Source: Acidimicrobiaceae bacterium (GTDB lineage Bacteria; Actinomycetota; Acidimicrobiia; Acidimicrobiales; RAAP-2). From it: a stretch of DNA of 50,151 nt. This document shows positions 16,240-25,823 of the stretch, piece by piece. The notes under the pieces are model-generated. The model had not been told where the DNA came from and ran no database searches. It saw only the letters and a program-made list of their open reading frames with translations. A program made the translations under genes and the position numbers. The first letter of the stretch is position 1. The number at the start of each line of letters is the position of its first letter. The DNA lies in contig PKXA01000061.1 in assembly GCA_003133325.1 (NCBI GenBank), positions 1 through 50,151 on the forward strand. Reading direction: 5' to 3'.

Positions 16240-17439
16240 ATGGTGCAGAAGGGAAGTACAGGGGCCGGCCTGCTGCCTGATCCCGAACCGCGTGCCATCA
16301 AGTACACGGTGATTTCGGTCGATGACCACCTGGTCGAGCCGCCGGACATGTTCGAGGGGCGCCTGCCGGACCGGTTTGCCGATCTCGCCCCTCGGATCGT
16401 CGAGAACGAGCACGGCCACCAACTCTGGGAGTTCGACGGCCAGCGCTATACCCAGGTGGGGATGAACGCGGTGGCCGGGCGTCGTCCCGAGTCGGTCACC
16501 CTCGAGCCCACCCGCTTCGAGGACATGCGACGGGGTTGTTGGGACATCCACGAGCGCATCCGCGACATGGACATCAACGGGGTGTGGGCCTCGCTCAACT
16601 TCCCTTCGCAGATCACCGGGTTCTGTGGCCGGGTCTTCTCCGGTGCGACCGACCCCGAGCTGGGCGTGGCCGTCACCCGGGCGTGGAACGACTGGCTGTC
16701 CGAGGGATGGTGGCAGCCCTACCCCGAGCGGATCATCCCTTGTGGCATCACCATTCTGTCCGACCCCGAACTCGGTGCCGACGAGATCCGGCGCAACGCC
16801 GATCGGGGCTTCCGCTCGGTGACCCTGCCCGAGCGACCCCACCGCATCGGCCTACCGTCGATCTTCACGTCGTATTGGGATCCCATCGTGGCGGCGTGCG
16901 AGGAGACCGACACGGTCATCTCACTTCACGTCGGGTCGTCGGGCATGGGGGACCTTCCCATGGATTCCCCCATGGTCGCCCTCGGGGCCACCCTGTTCGG
17001 CCAGTTGTCGTTGACCGCCTGTGCCGAGTGGTTGTGGTCGGGCCTCCCGGTGCGCTTCCCCGGCGTCAAGGTGGCAATGAGCGAGGGAGGTATCGGATGG
17101 GTGGCCATGCTTCTCGACCGCCTCGATAACATCGTCGATCGCTCGGGCTATGGCAACCAGTTCGCCGGGGGCTCGCTGCGGCCGGCCGACGTGCTCCAGC
17201 GCAACTTCTGGTTCTGCACCATTGACGACCCTTCCACCATCAGCACCCGTGATCGCATCGGTGTCGATCATGTGATGGTCGAGGTGGACTATCCCCATGG
17301 CGACTCGACCTGGCCCGACACCCAACAAGTGATCGATCGGGAGTGGGGCCACCTGCCGGTGAGCGACCTCCGCAAAATGACCCACGAGAACGCCGCCCGC
17401 CTCTACCGGTGGCCGCTCCCCAAGGTGTGCCTCCCATGA
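16240..17439 (+). CDS. Amidohydrolase family protein (Amidohydro_2)
   Basis: A 399-residue TIM-barrel metal-dependent hydrolase or decarboxylase. The first metal motif is VDDHLVEPPDMF near the N-terminus, and the C-terminal aspartate lies in VEVDYPHGDSTWPDT. LHVGSSGMG carries a conserved histidine. The start at 16240 is chosen because AGGAG sits 4 bp upstream; an ATG at 16207 is also in frame but lies directly behind a TACGAT box. Its stop overlaps the aldolase ATG (ATGA). Members often act in aromatic or heterocyclic compound breakdown; the substrate is unknown here. Confidence 0.85.
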   Translation: MVQKGSTGAGLLPDPEPRAIKYTVISVDDHLVEPPDMFEGRLPDRFADLAPRIVENEHGHQLWEFDGQRYTQVGMNAVAGRRPESVTLEPTRFEDMRRGCWDIHERIRDMDINGVWASLNFPSQITGFCGRVFSGATDPELGVAVTRAWNDWLSEGWWQPYPERIIPCGITILSDPELGADEIRRNADRGFRSVTLPERPHRIGLPSIFTSYWDPIVAACEETDTVISLHVGSSGMGDLPMDSPMVALGATLFGQLSLTACAEWLWSGLPVRFPGVKVAMSEGGIGWVAMLLDRLDNIVDRSGYGNQFAGGSLRPADVLQRNFWFCTIDDPSTISTRDRIGVDHVMVEVDYPHGDSTWPDTQQVIDREWGHLPVSDLRKMTHENAARLYRWPLPKVCLP

Positions 17440-18173
17440 GCAGGCTCTTGCCCGACCTCAACCCGCATCAGGAGTTGGCCATCCTGGCTCGCACCCTGTG
17501 GCGCGAGGGGTACGACGACCACCTGGCCGGACACATCACCTACCGTCAGGACGACGGCACGTTGCTATGCAACCCATGGCTGCTGCTTTGGGAGGAGATC
17601 CGGCCGGAGGACGTCATCCGCATCGACCTCGAGGGCAACCTCCTCGAGGGCACATGGCCGGTCCCGCTCGGCATCCCACTCCATCTGGCCCTTCACCGGG
17701 TGCGTCCCGACGTCACGGTGGCCGTGCACAATCACCCTCGCTTCGGCACGGTCTGGGCCGACCTGCAGCGCATTCCCACCTGCCATGACCAGAGCTCAGC
17801 GCTGGGCGGCGGGCGCCTCGCCCTGGTGGACGAGTACGGCGGCCCGGTCAACGACCCGGATTCGGCAGCCCGGGCGGTGGCCGCCATGGGGGACGCCGAC
17901 CTGGCCTTGCTGTCCAACCACGGCGTGTTCGTGCTGGGCTCGAGCATCCGGGCCGCCCACCAACGGGCGGTGGCCCTCGAACAGCGCTGCCGGACGGCGT
18001 GGCATGTGGCCGCGGTGGGGGAGGGACGTCCACTTCCCGAACCGGCCCGGTCGTTCTTCGAAAGACATGACGGAAACGGGTTTGCCGGGTTTTGGGAAGC
18101 AATGGCCCGTCGCGAGCTCCGGTTCGATCCCACCCTGCTCGACGCGGCCACGGCCACGGCCGACACCAGGTGA
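17436..18173 (+). CDS. Class II aldolase/adducin family protein
   Basis: A 245-residue protein of the FucA/AraD class II aldolase fold. Zinc-ligand histidines are visible in VAVHNHPRFGTVWA and in LLSNHGVFVLG, and EGYDDHLAGHITYR is the conserved N-terminal segment. Family members cleave or isomerise sugar phosphates or act as decarboxylases. The gene is coupled to the amidohydrolase upstream and the P450 downstream by 4-bp overlaps, so the three probably act on one substrate. Which one cannot be told. Confidence 0.85.
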   Translation: MSRLLPDLNPHQELAILARTLWREGYDDHLAGHITYRQDDGTLLCNPWLLLWEEIRPEDVIRIDLEGNLLEGTWPVPLGIPLHLALHRVRPDVTVAVHNHPRFGTVWADLQRIPTCHDQSSALGGGRLALVDEYGGPVNDPDSAARAVAAMGDADLALLSNHGVFVLGSSIRAAHQRAVALEQRCRTAWHVAAVGEGRPLPEPARSFFERHDGNGFAGFWEAMARRELRFDPTLLDAATATADTR

Positions 18174-19426
18174 CCTCTTCGACCTCGCCACCCCCCTTGC
18201 CCGACCCGTTCTTCGACCCGTTCGACCCCGAGTGGGCCACCAATCCTTTCCCGCTCTATGCCGACCTCCGTCAGCGGGCCCCCGTGCACCGGAATGCTTT
18301 GGGGTTTTGGATATTCGCCCGGCATGCCGACTGTCTCGCCCTGCTACGCGATCGCCGGACCAGCGCTGACGACGCCTACATCGATCGCGAGCGATTGTCG
18401 GCCGAGTTCCTCTCTGCTTCGGGTGCCGACGACCCCGAAGCAGCGGCCAAACGGGACATGCGCCCCTTCCTCTTCCGGGACCCACCTGATCACACCCGGC
18501 TGCGGGGACTTGTCTCCAAGGCCTTCACGCCGAAAGTGGTCGAGTCGTTACGGGCGCGTACCCAACAGATCGTCGACGAACTCCTCGATGCCGCCTTCGA
18601 GGCTGGCCGGATCGATCTGATCGAGTCCTTCGCCCACCCACTACCTGTGCGGATCATCTGCGACATGCTCGGGGTGCCGGTGGCTGATCAGGATCGCTTC
18701 AAGTCATGGTCCACCTCCCTGGCCCGGGGCCTCGATCCCGATTTTCTGCTCACCGGCGAGACCATCAAGGATCGTGACGACGCGGTGATGCAGTTTGCCC
18801 GGTACTTCTTCGAATTGCTGGCCGAACGCCGGCGGTCACCCGGTGATGATCTGCTGAGCCGGTTGGTCGAGGTGGAGGACGATGGCGGCGTACTCAGTGA
18901 GGCTGAGCTGTTGTCGACCTGCATCCTGTTGCTGGTGGCCGGCCACGAAACCACCGTCAATCTCATATCCGGCGGGACCCTCGCCCTGCTCCGCCACCCC
19001 GATCAGCTCGAGCGGTTCCGTACCGACCCGGAGATGATCCGCAGCGGGGTGGAGGAGATGCTGCGCTACGTGTCACCGGTACAGCTCACCGGGCGAGCGG
19101 TGATCGAGGACATCGAGATCGCCGGCGTGACCCTGCGGCCCGGCGACTTCGCCATGGTGCTGATCGCCTCGGGCAATCACGATGCCGATCAATTCCCGGA
19201 CCCGGAGCGATTCGACGTCGGGCGCACCCCCAACAACCACTTGGGGTTCGGCTTCGGGATCCACCATTGCCTGGGGGCTCCCCTGGCCCGGATGGAGACC
19301 CAGGTGGCCCTGACCTCACTGGTACGGAGAGCTCCTGATCTGGCTGTGACCGTCGACGAGCCCACCTACAAGACCAACGTCGTGCTGCGAGGCATGGAGT
19401 CACTTCCCGTCGCCATACGCGGCTGA
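18170..19426 (+). CDS. Cytochrome P450
   Basis: A 418-residue soluble bacterial P450. The oxygen-activation motif is LLLVAGHETTVN, the ExxR pair is in EEMLRYVSPVQLTGR, and the heme thiolate is Cys367 in FGFGIHHCLGAPLAR. FRDPPDHTRLRGLVSKAFTP is the typical C-helix region. The GTG start overlaps the aldolase stop (GTGA). P450s of this size class hydroxylate terpenes, steroids, fatty acids or xenobiotics with a separate ferredoxin; no ferredoxin gene is adjacent. Confidence 0.95.
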   Translation: MTSSTSPPPLPDPFFDPFDPEWATNPFPLYADLRQRAPVHRNALGFWIFARHADCLALLRDRRTSADDAYIDRERLSAEFLSASGADDPEAAAKRDMRPFLFRDPPDHTRLRGLVSKAFTPKVVESLRARTQQIVDELLDAAFEAGRIDLIESFAHPLPVRIICDMLGVPVADQDRFKSWSTSLARGLDPDFLLTGETIKDRDDAVMQFARYFFELLAERRRSPGDDLLSRLVEVEDDGGVLSEAELLSTCILLLVAGHETTVNLISGGTLALLRHPDQLERFRTDPEMIRSGVEEMLRYVSPVQLTGRAVIEDIEIAGVTLRPGDFAMVLIASGNHDADQFPDPERFDVGRTPNNHLGFGFGIHHCLGAPLARMETQVALTSLVRRAPDLAVTVDEPTYKTNVVLRGMESLPVAIRG

Positions 19427-19461
19427 TCCGGCGACACCGCTTGGGCGGTCGGTGACCGAAA

Positions 19462-20337
19462 TCAGCCGGCGGCGGCCCGCTCGATCGTGGGTTGCAGGGC
19501 ATCGAGGGCCGAGGCGACCTCGTCGGGTCCCAGGGGCAACAGCAGGGCGGACACCGCGTCGGCGCCCGCCTCCGCATACTGCTCGGCAATGGCGGCGTCC
19601 AGCGGCTCGAAGTAGGGGCACACCGTGACGGTGATGTCCGACCGGGCCCGCCCCTGTTCGGCCAGCAACTCATCGAGCTTGGCCAGCGGCACGGCGAGGT
19701 CGGCCGGTTTCCGGTTGAAGGTGTGCCAACCCTGCCCGGACCGGGCGGTGCGGGCCAGGGCCGCATCACTCTCTCCACCGATGTGGATGGGCGGATGTGG
19801 CTTCTGTACCGGCTTGGGGAACATCGAGCACTTGTCGAGTGAGTAGAACTCGCCTTCGAATTCCGAACGCTCATCACACCACAGCGTCCGGAGTACCTCG
19901 AGATACTCGTCGGTCCGCCTACCACGATGCGCCCACGACACATTGACCGCATTGAACTCTTCCTCGAGCCAACCCACCCCGATACCGAAATCCACCCGCC
20001 CATTGGACAGCCAGTCGAGGGTGGAGACCTCTTTGGCGGTGTACACCGGGTTGCGCTGCGGCAGAAGCACCATGGCCGTTCCCAGTCGAACCGTGGACGT
20101 GTGGGCGGCCAGAAACGACAACGTGGACAGCGGCTCGAGGAGACCACTGTTGGGAGGGGCCGGGATTCTGCCGTCTTCGGCATAGGGGTACTCGGAGGTG
20201 TACTCGTCGAACAGCACCACGTGCTCTCCGACCCAGATGGTGCCGATGCCCCGTTCCTCGGCCTCCCTGCCGATGACGGCCAGGAGTTCCGGTGTGGTGA
20301 ACGGATCCATGGTCGGAACCCAGAGGTCGACCTTCAT
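19462..20337 (-). CDS. LLM-class (F420-dependent type) oxidoreductase
   Basis: A 291-residue luciferase-like flavin/F420 oxidoreductase starting [13 protein letters not shown]. Typical segments are GIGTIWVGEHVV, VRLGTAMVLLPQRNPVYTAKEVSTLDWLSNGRVDFGIGVGW and PHPPIHIGGESDAALARTA. F420 rather than FMN use is inferred from likely actinobacterial origin and subfamily resemblance. The ATG overlaps the stop of the amidase upstream (ATGA), so both are one operon convergent with the P450 set. Confidence 0.88.
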   Translation of the reverse strand: MKVDLWVPTMDPFTTPELLAVIGREAEERGIGTIWVGEHVVLFDEYTSEYPYAEDGRIPAPPNSGLLEPLSTLSFLAAHTSTVRLGTAMVLLPQRNPVYTAKEVSTLDWLSNGRVDFGIGVGWLEEEFNAVNVSWAHRGRRTDEYLEVLRTLWCDERSEFEGEFYSLDKCSMFPKPVQKPHPPIHIGGESDAALARTARSGQGWHTFNRKPADLAVPLAKLDELLAEQGRARSDITVTVCPYFEPLDAAIAEQYAEAGADAVSALLLPLGPDEVASALDALQPTIERAAAG

Positions 20338-21734
20338 GGCGCCACCAGTGGCCACGGCCGTTCACGTTCGGCGATGTGGGCCAACTCCAACAGCAACTGC
20401 TCTTGGTGATGTCGCCCGATGACCTGGAGGCTCACCGGCAAGCCATCCACCGAACCCACAGGAATGGCGACGGCGGGATTACCGGTCAGGTTGGCGGGGA
20501 TGGTCAGCGACCCGTTGTTGGAGAGGGCCGTCTCGAAGCCATGTTCGGCGATGAGGTCGATGGCGCCCACGGTGGTGGGCATCGGGCCTTCGGCGGCGAA
20601 GGCGACATCGGGGTTAGTGGCGGCGAATATGAAGTCGACTTGGTCGAAGATGGATGCCATCGTCTCGTTGATTGCGATCCGGAACATCTCCGTCGCGCCG
20701 GCAGTGTTGACGTTGAAGTTGTGGGTGGCGAGGTTCATGCCGAGCTGGATCTCCGGAGTGAGGTCGTCGTTGCAATCGGGGTAGCGATCACCGAGCTCTC
20801 CGGCCAGCCCGACCAGGTTGGACATGGCCCACTCGAGACCACCGCGGGGAAGCTGTACCACGATGTCCACCCGTGCCAGCCCGGCATCGGCGATGAGTGC
20901 CTCGGCGGCGGCGAGTACCAGTGCTTCCAACCGCGGCTCCACGATGGCCGTTCCCAGGTTGATGGAGATGACCGCGCGTTTGCCGGCCAGATCGAAGGTG
21001 CCGAGACCTGCCTCCCACCCTTCGACCCGAGGCAGGCTGAGGGTGTCGCGGGAATCGAAGCCATTGCAGACATCGAACCAGCGGGCGGTGTCACACACGG
21101 ATCGGGCCATGCACCCGAGGACGACGGTCAGCGGTGGCTGCAGTGCCCCAGGCCCTTTCGGTATGCGACCGAAGGTGGACTTGAGTCCCAACAGGCCGCT
21201 GTAGCCGGCCGGTATTCGGATCGAGCCTCCTCCGTCGCCACCGGAGGCGATCGGCACGATCCCCCCCGCCACCGCAGCCGCCGATCCTCCCGACGATCCC
21301 CCGGGGGTGCGTTCGGGGTTCCATGGGTTGCGGGTGGTGCCGTGCAGTTTGGTGTGGGTGTAGTTGACCCCACCGAACTCGGGAGCGGCGGTGTGCCCGA
21401 CCAGGACGGCGCCGGCGCCCCGGAGACGGGTGACCTGGGTGGTGTCGTGGTCGGCGATCCGGTCTTCGAAGACCACCGAGGCTTCCGTAAATGGCCACCC
21501 GTTGACGGCCTCGAGTTCCTTCACCCCGATGGGGACACCGCCGAAGGGCAGCGAGACGTCGGCATGGGTGGCGCTCGCTCGAGCGGCGTCGGGATCGAGA
21601 TGGGTGAAGGCGTTGAGGGTCGAAGCGTCGATGGCGGCCAGCGTCGCCTCCAAGGCCTCGATGGGTGTGACTTCGCCGGAGCGGAAGGCGTCGACGAGCG
21701 AGCAGGCATCCCCCTGCCAGGGCTGATCGTGCAT
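20334..21734 (-). CDS. Amidase signature family hydrolase
   Basis: A 466-residue amidase. The catalytic triad is visible: K72 in [10 protein letters not shown], cis-Ser S147 in [16 protein letters not shown] and nucleophile S171 in [16 protein letters not shown], with the family spacing of 24 residues between the serines. Members hydrolyse amides or carbamates, or act as GatA-like subunits; without GatB/C nearby a catabolic amidase is likely. The ATG at 21734 lies 8 bp after a minus-strand TAGCGT box. Confidence 0.92.
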   Translation of the reverse strand: MHDQPWQGDACSLVDAFRSGEVTPIEALEATLAAIDASTLNAFTHLDPDAARASATHADVSLPFGGVPIGVKELEAVNGWPFTEASVVFEDRIADHDTTQVTRLRGAGAVLVGHTAAPEFGGVNYTHTKLHGTTRNPWNPERTPGGSSGGSAAAVAGGIVPIASGGDGGGSIRIPAGYSGLLGLKSTFGRIPKGPGALQPPLTVVLGCMARSVCDTARWFDVCNGFDSRDTLSLPRVEGWEAGLGTFDLAGKRAVISINLGTAIVEPRLEALVLAAAEALIADAGLARVDIVVQLPRGGLEWAMSNLVGLAGELGDRYPDCNDDLTPEIQLGMNLATHNFNVNTAGATEMFRIAINETMASIFDQVDFIFAATNPDVAFAAEGPMPTTVGAIDLIAEHGFETALSNNGSLTIPANLTGNPAVAIPVGSVDGLPVSLQVIGRHHQEQLLLELAHIAERERPWPLVAP

Positions 21735-21742
21735 GGTGGATG

Positions 21743-21770
21743 ACGCTAGCCCTCCAGGGCGACGTAGCGT
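21743..21770. promoter_or_regulatory. Divergent leaderless promoters, amidase / polyphosphate glucokinase
   Basis: TAGCGT on the minus strand (21748-21743) ends 8 bp before the amidase ATG. An identical TAGCGT on the plus strand (21765-21770) ends 6 bp before the glucokinase ATG. Neither start has a Shine-Dalgarno sequence. Confidence 0.5.
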
Positions 21771-21776
21771 GTAGAG

Positions 21777-22619
21777 ATGAGCGACCGCCAGTCACCGAGC
21801 GAGGGCGGGTCGCCAGACCCGACGCCCACAGATACCGTCAAATCCGATCCCCGCCATCCGCTGACATTGGCGGTGGACATCGGTGGGACCGGGCTGAAGG
21901 CCTCTGTGCTCGACGCCGACGGCGCGATGGTCGCCGACCGGTTGAAAGTGGCCACCACCTATCCGCTCCCTCCGGACAAGCTGGTGGCGTCATTGGGCAA
22001 ACTGGTGGCCCCGTTACCCAAGGCCGAACGGGCGTCGGTGGGTTTTCCGGGAATGGTCAGGGCCGGCCGGGTGCTCTCCGCTCCACACTTCTCCACCAAA
22101 GATGGGCCGGGGAGTGAGGTTGACGGCCGCCTGCTCGAACTGTGGTCGCACTTCGATCTGAGCACCGAACTCACCAAGTCATTCGGCATGCCCACCAAGG
22201 TGGCCAACGATGCCGATATCCAAGGGGCGGCGGTGATCAGTGGCGACGGTCTCGAGTTCATCATGACCCTGGGTACCGGGTTCGGGACGGGCCTCTTCTA
22301 CGAGGGAAGCCTGATGCCCCATCTCGAAATCTCCCACCAGCCTTTTCGAAAGGGTGAGACCTACAACGACCAACTCGGAGAGGCGGCCCGCAAGGTGATC
22401 GGCGAAGAGCGTTGGAACAAGCGGGTTCAAAAGGCAATCAGGAACATGCGGGCCCTCATGTTCTTCGACCACCTGTACATAGGCGGAGGAAATTCCCGCC
22501 GGGTCATCCGTGACAACCTCGACGACGACGTGACCATCGTCGACAACACCGCCGGGATCCTCGGTGGCATCAAATTGTGGGAAGTCGATCACATCGGGGT
22601 CAACCAAACGGACGATTAG
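21777..22619 (+). CDS. ppgK: ROK-family polyphosphate glucokinase-like protein
   Basis: A 280-residue sugar kinase. The phosphate-binding motif is LAVDIGGTGLKASVLD (D34). VANDADIQG holds the sugar-binding aspartate region and LGTGFGTGLF the second phosphate loop. LEISHQPF followed by ARKVIGEERWNKRVQKAI resembles the polyphosphate-dependent glucokinase subgroup, which phosphorylates glucose with polyphosphate or ATP. The polyphosphate preference is inferred from that C-terminal stretch. The convergent neighbour encodes a CHAD protein, a domain known to bind polyphosphate. Confidence 0.82.
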   Translation: MSDRQSPSEGGSPDPTPTDTVKSDPRHPLTLAVDIGGTGLKASVLDADGAMVADRLKVATTYPLPPDKLVASLGKLVAPLPKAERASVGFPGMVRAGRVLSAPHFSTKDGPGSEVDGRLLELWSHFDLSTELTKSFGMPTKVANDADIQGAAVISGDGLEFIMTLGTGFGTGLFYEGSLMPHLEISHQPFRKGETYNDQLGEAARKVIGEERWNKRVQKAIRNMRALMFFDHLYIGGGNSRRVIRDNLDDDVTIVDNTAGILGGIKLWEVDHIGVNQTDD

Positions 22620-22649
22620 GCGTTTGTCGCTACGGTTCGAGCGGTGCAG

Positions 22650-23576
22650 CTACCCCTGCCATTTGTGCCATCTCCGTTCGATCTCCTTCAGGTCCTTCTT
22701 CCATCCCCTGCGGGCGACCGCGGCTGTGGCTTTCTGTACGACCAGCAACCCTTCGGTGGATCGAGCCAACTCGGGATGGTCCTCGGCCAGGGCCTCCAGC
22801 CATTCCACCGAGGCACAGGCGTCATGGAGATCGCCCAGCTTGCCCTGCAGTACTTCCGTCGCCCGGGTTGTCCGGCGGGCTGGATCCCCCGCCACCAGTG
22901 CGACGGTCTCGCAGCCGTAGCGGAGGCCCTTCGATCGGATCCGGAGCTTGTGCAGATTCTGGTCGGTCGGCTGCTTCTTGGCGGTACGACCGGCTCCCCG
23001 GACATCGCGCCACGACCGATGGAGGAGCTTGGGCATCAACTCGCCTGCAGCTTTCTCTGCCTTGTCGGTGAACTGCGGGCTGTCCCACAAGAGGTTCATC
23101 TGTTCGACGAGTCCGGCGTGACGATCGCCGCCCCGAGCCTCCGCCACCCGGGTTCGGGCACCGCTGATCGACCGGCTGACGATAGTGAGGATCGGTTCGA
23201 GATCTCCCTCGTCCAAGAGCAGAGGGCCGTTGATCGACAACATGTCCCGGAGCACGAAGAGATCTCTCAATTCTCCGAGGCACTCGCCATACCAGGCCGA
23301 CTCGGCCCGGAAATATGTGCTCCAAGCCGGGTCGACCACCAGGCGGAAGGTACGCAGGTTGGAGCGGATCCGACGGAGTGCCACCCGGCTCTGGTGTACC
23401 CGCTCCGTCTCGGTCGAGCGGCGCCGTGGACCACCTGTGGCCACCTCGGTCCGGGCCGGGTTGTCGGCCTCGATCGTCCCTTCGTCATTGAGCAGAAAGT
23501 TGAGTGCCGAGAGGGCCAACACCTGATGGAGGACCATGCCTGTGGTCGGCCGAGTCGACTCGGTCGTCATGGGCAT
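22650..23576 (-). CDS. CHAD domain protein
   Basis: A 308-residue, all-helical protein with the CHAD pattern: VHQSRVALRRIRSNLRTFR near residue 60, LGELRDLFVLRDML near 100, and LHKLRIRSKGLRYGCE with LGDLHDACASVEWL in the second half. The conserved His/Lys/Arg faces bind polyphosphate in studied CHAD proteins. There is no attached CYTH domain. The gene ends 30 bp from the convergent ppgK-like gene, hinting at a shared polyphosphate theme. Confidence 0.88.
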   Translation of the reverse strand: MPMTTESTRPTTGMVLHQVLALSALNFLLNDEGTIEADNPARTEVATGGPRRRSTETERVHQSRVALRRIRSNLRTFRLVVDPAWSTYFRAESAWYGECLGELRDLFVLRDMLSINGPLLLDEGDLEPILTIVSRSISGARTRVAEARGGDRHAGLVEQMNLLWDSPQFTDKAEKAAGELMPKLLHRSWRDVRGAGRTAKKQPTDQNLHKLRIRSKGLRYGCETVALVAGDPARRTTRATEVLQGKLGDLHDACASVEWLEALAEDHPELARSTEGLLVVQKATAAVARRGWKKDLKEIERRWHKWQG

Positions 23577-23673
23577 GATCTCACCCGGATCATCCTAGGG
23601 GCGGATGGGTGCATGGAGGGTGGCCGCGCGTGAACGGCCAGGGAAGCCAGGCGTCGCGCCTACCCTGGATCAA

Positions 23674-24618
23674 ATGGACGCAGTCACCATCGTCGATGGC
23701 CACCTGATCTGGCAGACGCGGCCGGATCCCGAGCCGGCTGCCGACGAGTTGCTGGTGGCGGTGCGGGCTGCCGGCATCAACGGAGCGGACCTGCTTCAGC
23801 GTCGGGGTTTCTATCCGGCCCCGACCGGGGCACCGGCAGATATCCCCGGTCTCGAGTTCGCCGGTGAGGTGGTCGGTACCGGGTCGGCGGTCGAGCGGTT
23901 TCAGGTGGGGGACCGGGTCATGGCCGTGGTGGCTGGTGGCGCCCAAGCCGAACTGGTGGCGGTTCCGGAGCAGACGGTCCTACCGGTGCCGGACACCATC
24001 GGATGGGAAGAAGCCGGCGGTTTCGCCGAGGTGTACTCCACCGCCTATGACGCCCTGTTCACACAAGCTGATCTGACAGCCGGCGAACGGGTGTTGATAT
24101 CGGGGGCGGCCGGTGGGGTGGGAACGGCCGGCGTGCAGATCGCCCACGCCGCCGGAGCGTTCGTGGTGGCATCGGTGCGAAATGCCGACATGCACGATTC
24201 CGTCCGGGCCCTCGGGGCGGACGAGGTCATCGAGCCCGGTGAGGTGGCGAACTGCGGCCCCTACGACGTCTCGCTCGAACTGGTGGGCGCACCGGGGTTG
24301 ACCGTGGCCCTGGATGCCCTGGCCACCGGTGGACGGATCGTGGTGATCGGAGTAGGGGGCGGCGCCAACGTCGAACTGAACCTGTTGGCGGTGATGAACA
24401 AGCGGGCCAGAATCGGGGGGTCCACGTTGAGGTCCCGACCGGTGGGCGAAAAGGCCGAGGTGGCCCGGGCGGTCGAAGCCCATGTCCTGCCTCTGTTGGC
24501 GTCGGGTCAGATCAGGGTACCGGTTGCCGCCACCTTTCCAATGGAGGATGCGACAGCCGGCTACGAGCGGTTCTCTGCCGGCGCCAAGCTCGGAAAGGTC
24601 GTCCTTGTCAACCGGTGA
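23674..24618 (+). CDS. Zinc-free MDR quinone oxidoreductase (PIG3-like)
   Basis: A 314-residue medium-chain dehydrogenase/reductase. AGINGADLLQRRGFYP followed by PGLEFAGEVVGTG is the signature region of the PIG3/TP53I3 quinone oxidoreductase group. The nucleotide-binding loop is VLISGAAGGVGTAGVQIAHAAGA. No structural zinc cysteines are seen. The ATG at 23674 is chosen over an upstream in-frame ATG (23605) because a TACCCT box ends 7 bp before it, the same leaderless layout as nearby genes, and because it gives the normal family length. Confidence 0.85.
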   Translation: MDAVTIVDGHLIWQTRPDPEPAADELLVAVRAAGINGADLLQRRGFYPAPTGAPADIPGLEFAGEVVGTGSAVERFQVGDRVMAVVAGGAQAELVAVPEQTVLPVPDTIGWEEAGGFAEVYSTAYDALFTQADLTAGERVLISGAAGGVGTAGVQIAHAAGAFVVASVRNADMHDSVRALGADEVIEPGEVANCGPYDVSLELVGAPGLTVALDALATGGRIVVIGVGGGANVELNLLAVMNKRARIGGSTLRSRPVGEKAEVARAVEAHVLPLLASGQIRVPVAATFPMEDATAGYERFSAGAKLGKVVLVNR

Positions 24619-24623
24619 CAGGG

Positions 24624-25823
24624 TTACGAGGCGACGATGATCGAAGACCCGTGGCCGAACAGACCCTGATTGGCGGTGATCCCGACCCGTGCCCCGTCCA
24701 CCTGGCGTCCCTCGGCCTGGCCCCGGACCTGCCACACCAACTCACAAACCTGGGCAATGGCCTGGGCCGGGATGGCCTCACCGAAGCACGACAGTCCACC
24801 GCTGGGGTTGACCGGTATCCGGCCCCCGATGGTGGTGTCCCCGTCCCGGAGCATGCGCTCGGCCTCGCCCTCCTTGCACAACCCGATGTCCTCGTACCAG
24901 TCGAGCTCGAGGGCGGACGACAGGTCGTAGACCTCGGCGACGTTGATGTCCTCGGGGCCGATGCCGGCTTCTTCGTAGGCGGCCAGCGCCACTGACTGCT
25001 TGAAGGTCGGACCCGGGGTCGAGGTCGAAGCGGCGGAGTCGGTGGAGAAGTTGGGCATCTCGATGACGGTCTGGGGGTAGCGGGGCGTCACCGTCGACAC
25101 CGCGTCGATGGTGACCAGCTTGTCGGTTCCGGCGTGACGACGGGCGAACTCCATGCTGGTCAAGACCAATGCCGCGCCGCCATCGGAGGTGGCGCAGATC
25201 TCGAGGAGCCGGAGCGGGTCGGCCACCATCGGCGAGGACAGAACCTCATCGATGGTGACCTCTTTGCGATAGCGGGCGTACGGGTTCTCCAGACCGTGCC
25301 GGGCGTTCTTCACCTTCACCGCGGCGAAGTCGGTCTCGGTGGCTCCGAAGAGTTCCATCCGACGACGGGCATACAGGGCGAAGTAGGTGGGATTGGTGGC
25401 CCCGAGGAGGTGGAAACGCAGCCAGTCGGGATCGTCCTTTCGGTCGCCTCCGACCGGGGTGAAGAACCCCTTGGGGGTGGTGTCGGCCCCGACCACCAGG
25501 GCGACATCGCACAATCCGGCCAGAATCTGGGCCCGGGCGTTGCTTACGGCCTGGGCCCCGGATGCGCAAGCGGCATAGGACGACGAGACCCGGGCACCGG
25601 TCCAACCCAAAGCCTGGGCGAAGGTGGCACCGGCGATGAACCCGGGGTACCCGTTCCGAATCGTGTCGGCGCCGGACACGAATTGGACGTCGGTCCAGGC
25701 CACTCCGGCATCGTTGAGGGCGTCTCCGGCCGCAGCCAGGCCGTACTCGACGAAGTTACGTCCCCATTTGCCCCACGGGTGCATGCCCGCTCCCAACACG
25801 GCTACCCGCTTGTCGTCAGGCAT
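24624..25823 (-). CDS. Thiolase-like lipid-transfer protein
   Basis: A 399-residue thiolase-fold protein starting MPDDKRVAVLGAGMHPWGKW. The nucleophilic cysteine region is SSYAACASGAQAV. The late motif reads NPSGGLSCFGEAIPAQA, with Glu where degradative thiolases have the GHP histidine; the C-terminus is NQGLFGHGSSIIV. Such SCP-x/Ltp-type proteins work with DUF35 partners, and one such pair (Ltp2 with ChsH2) is a retro-aldolase in steroid side-chain breakdown. The start overlaps the DUF35 gene by 8 bp, supporting a complex. Substrate unknown. Confidence 0.85.
   Translation of the reverse strand: MPDDKRVAVLGAGMHPWGKWGRNFVEYGLAAAGDALNDAGVAWTDVQFVSGADTIRNGYPGFIAGATFAQALGWTGARVSSSYAACASGAQAVSNARAQILAGLCDVALVVGADTTPKGFFTPVGGDRKDDPDWLRFHLLGATNPTYFALYARRRMELFGATETDFAAVKVKNARHGLENPYARYRKEVTIDEVLSSPMVADPLRLLEICATSDGGAALVLTSMEFARRHAGTDKLVTIDAVSTVTPRYPQTVIEMPNFSTDSAASTSTPGPTFKQSVALAAYEEAGIGPEDINVAEVYDLSSALELDWYEDIGLCKEGEAERMLRDGDTTIGGRIPVNPSGGLSCFGEAIPAQAIAQVCELVWQVRGQAEGRQVDGARVGITANQGLFGHGSSIIVAS

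Noticed and set aside
20376..21743. 455-codon plus-strand frame opposite the amidase
   Set aside because: Antisense shadow; the amidase has complete catalytic motifs and a promoter.
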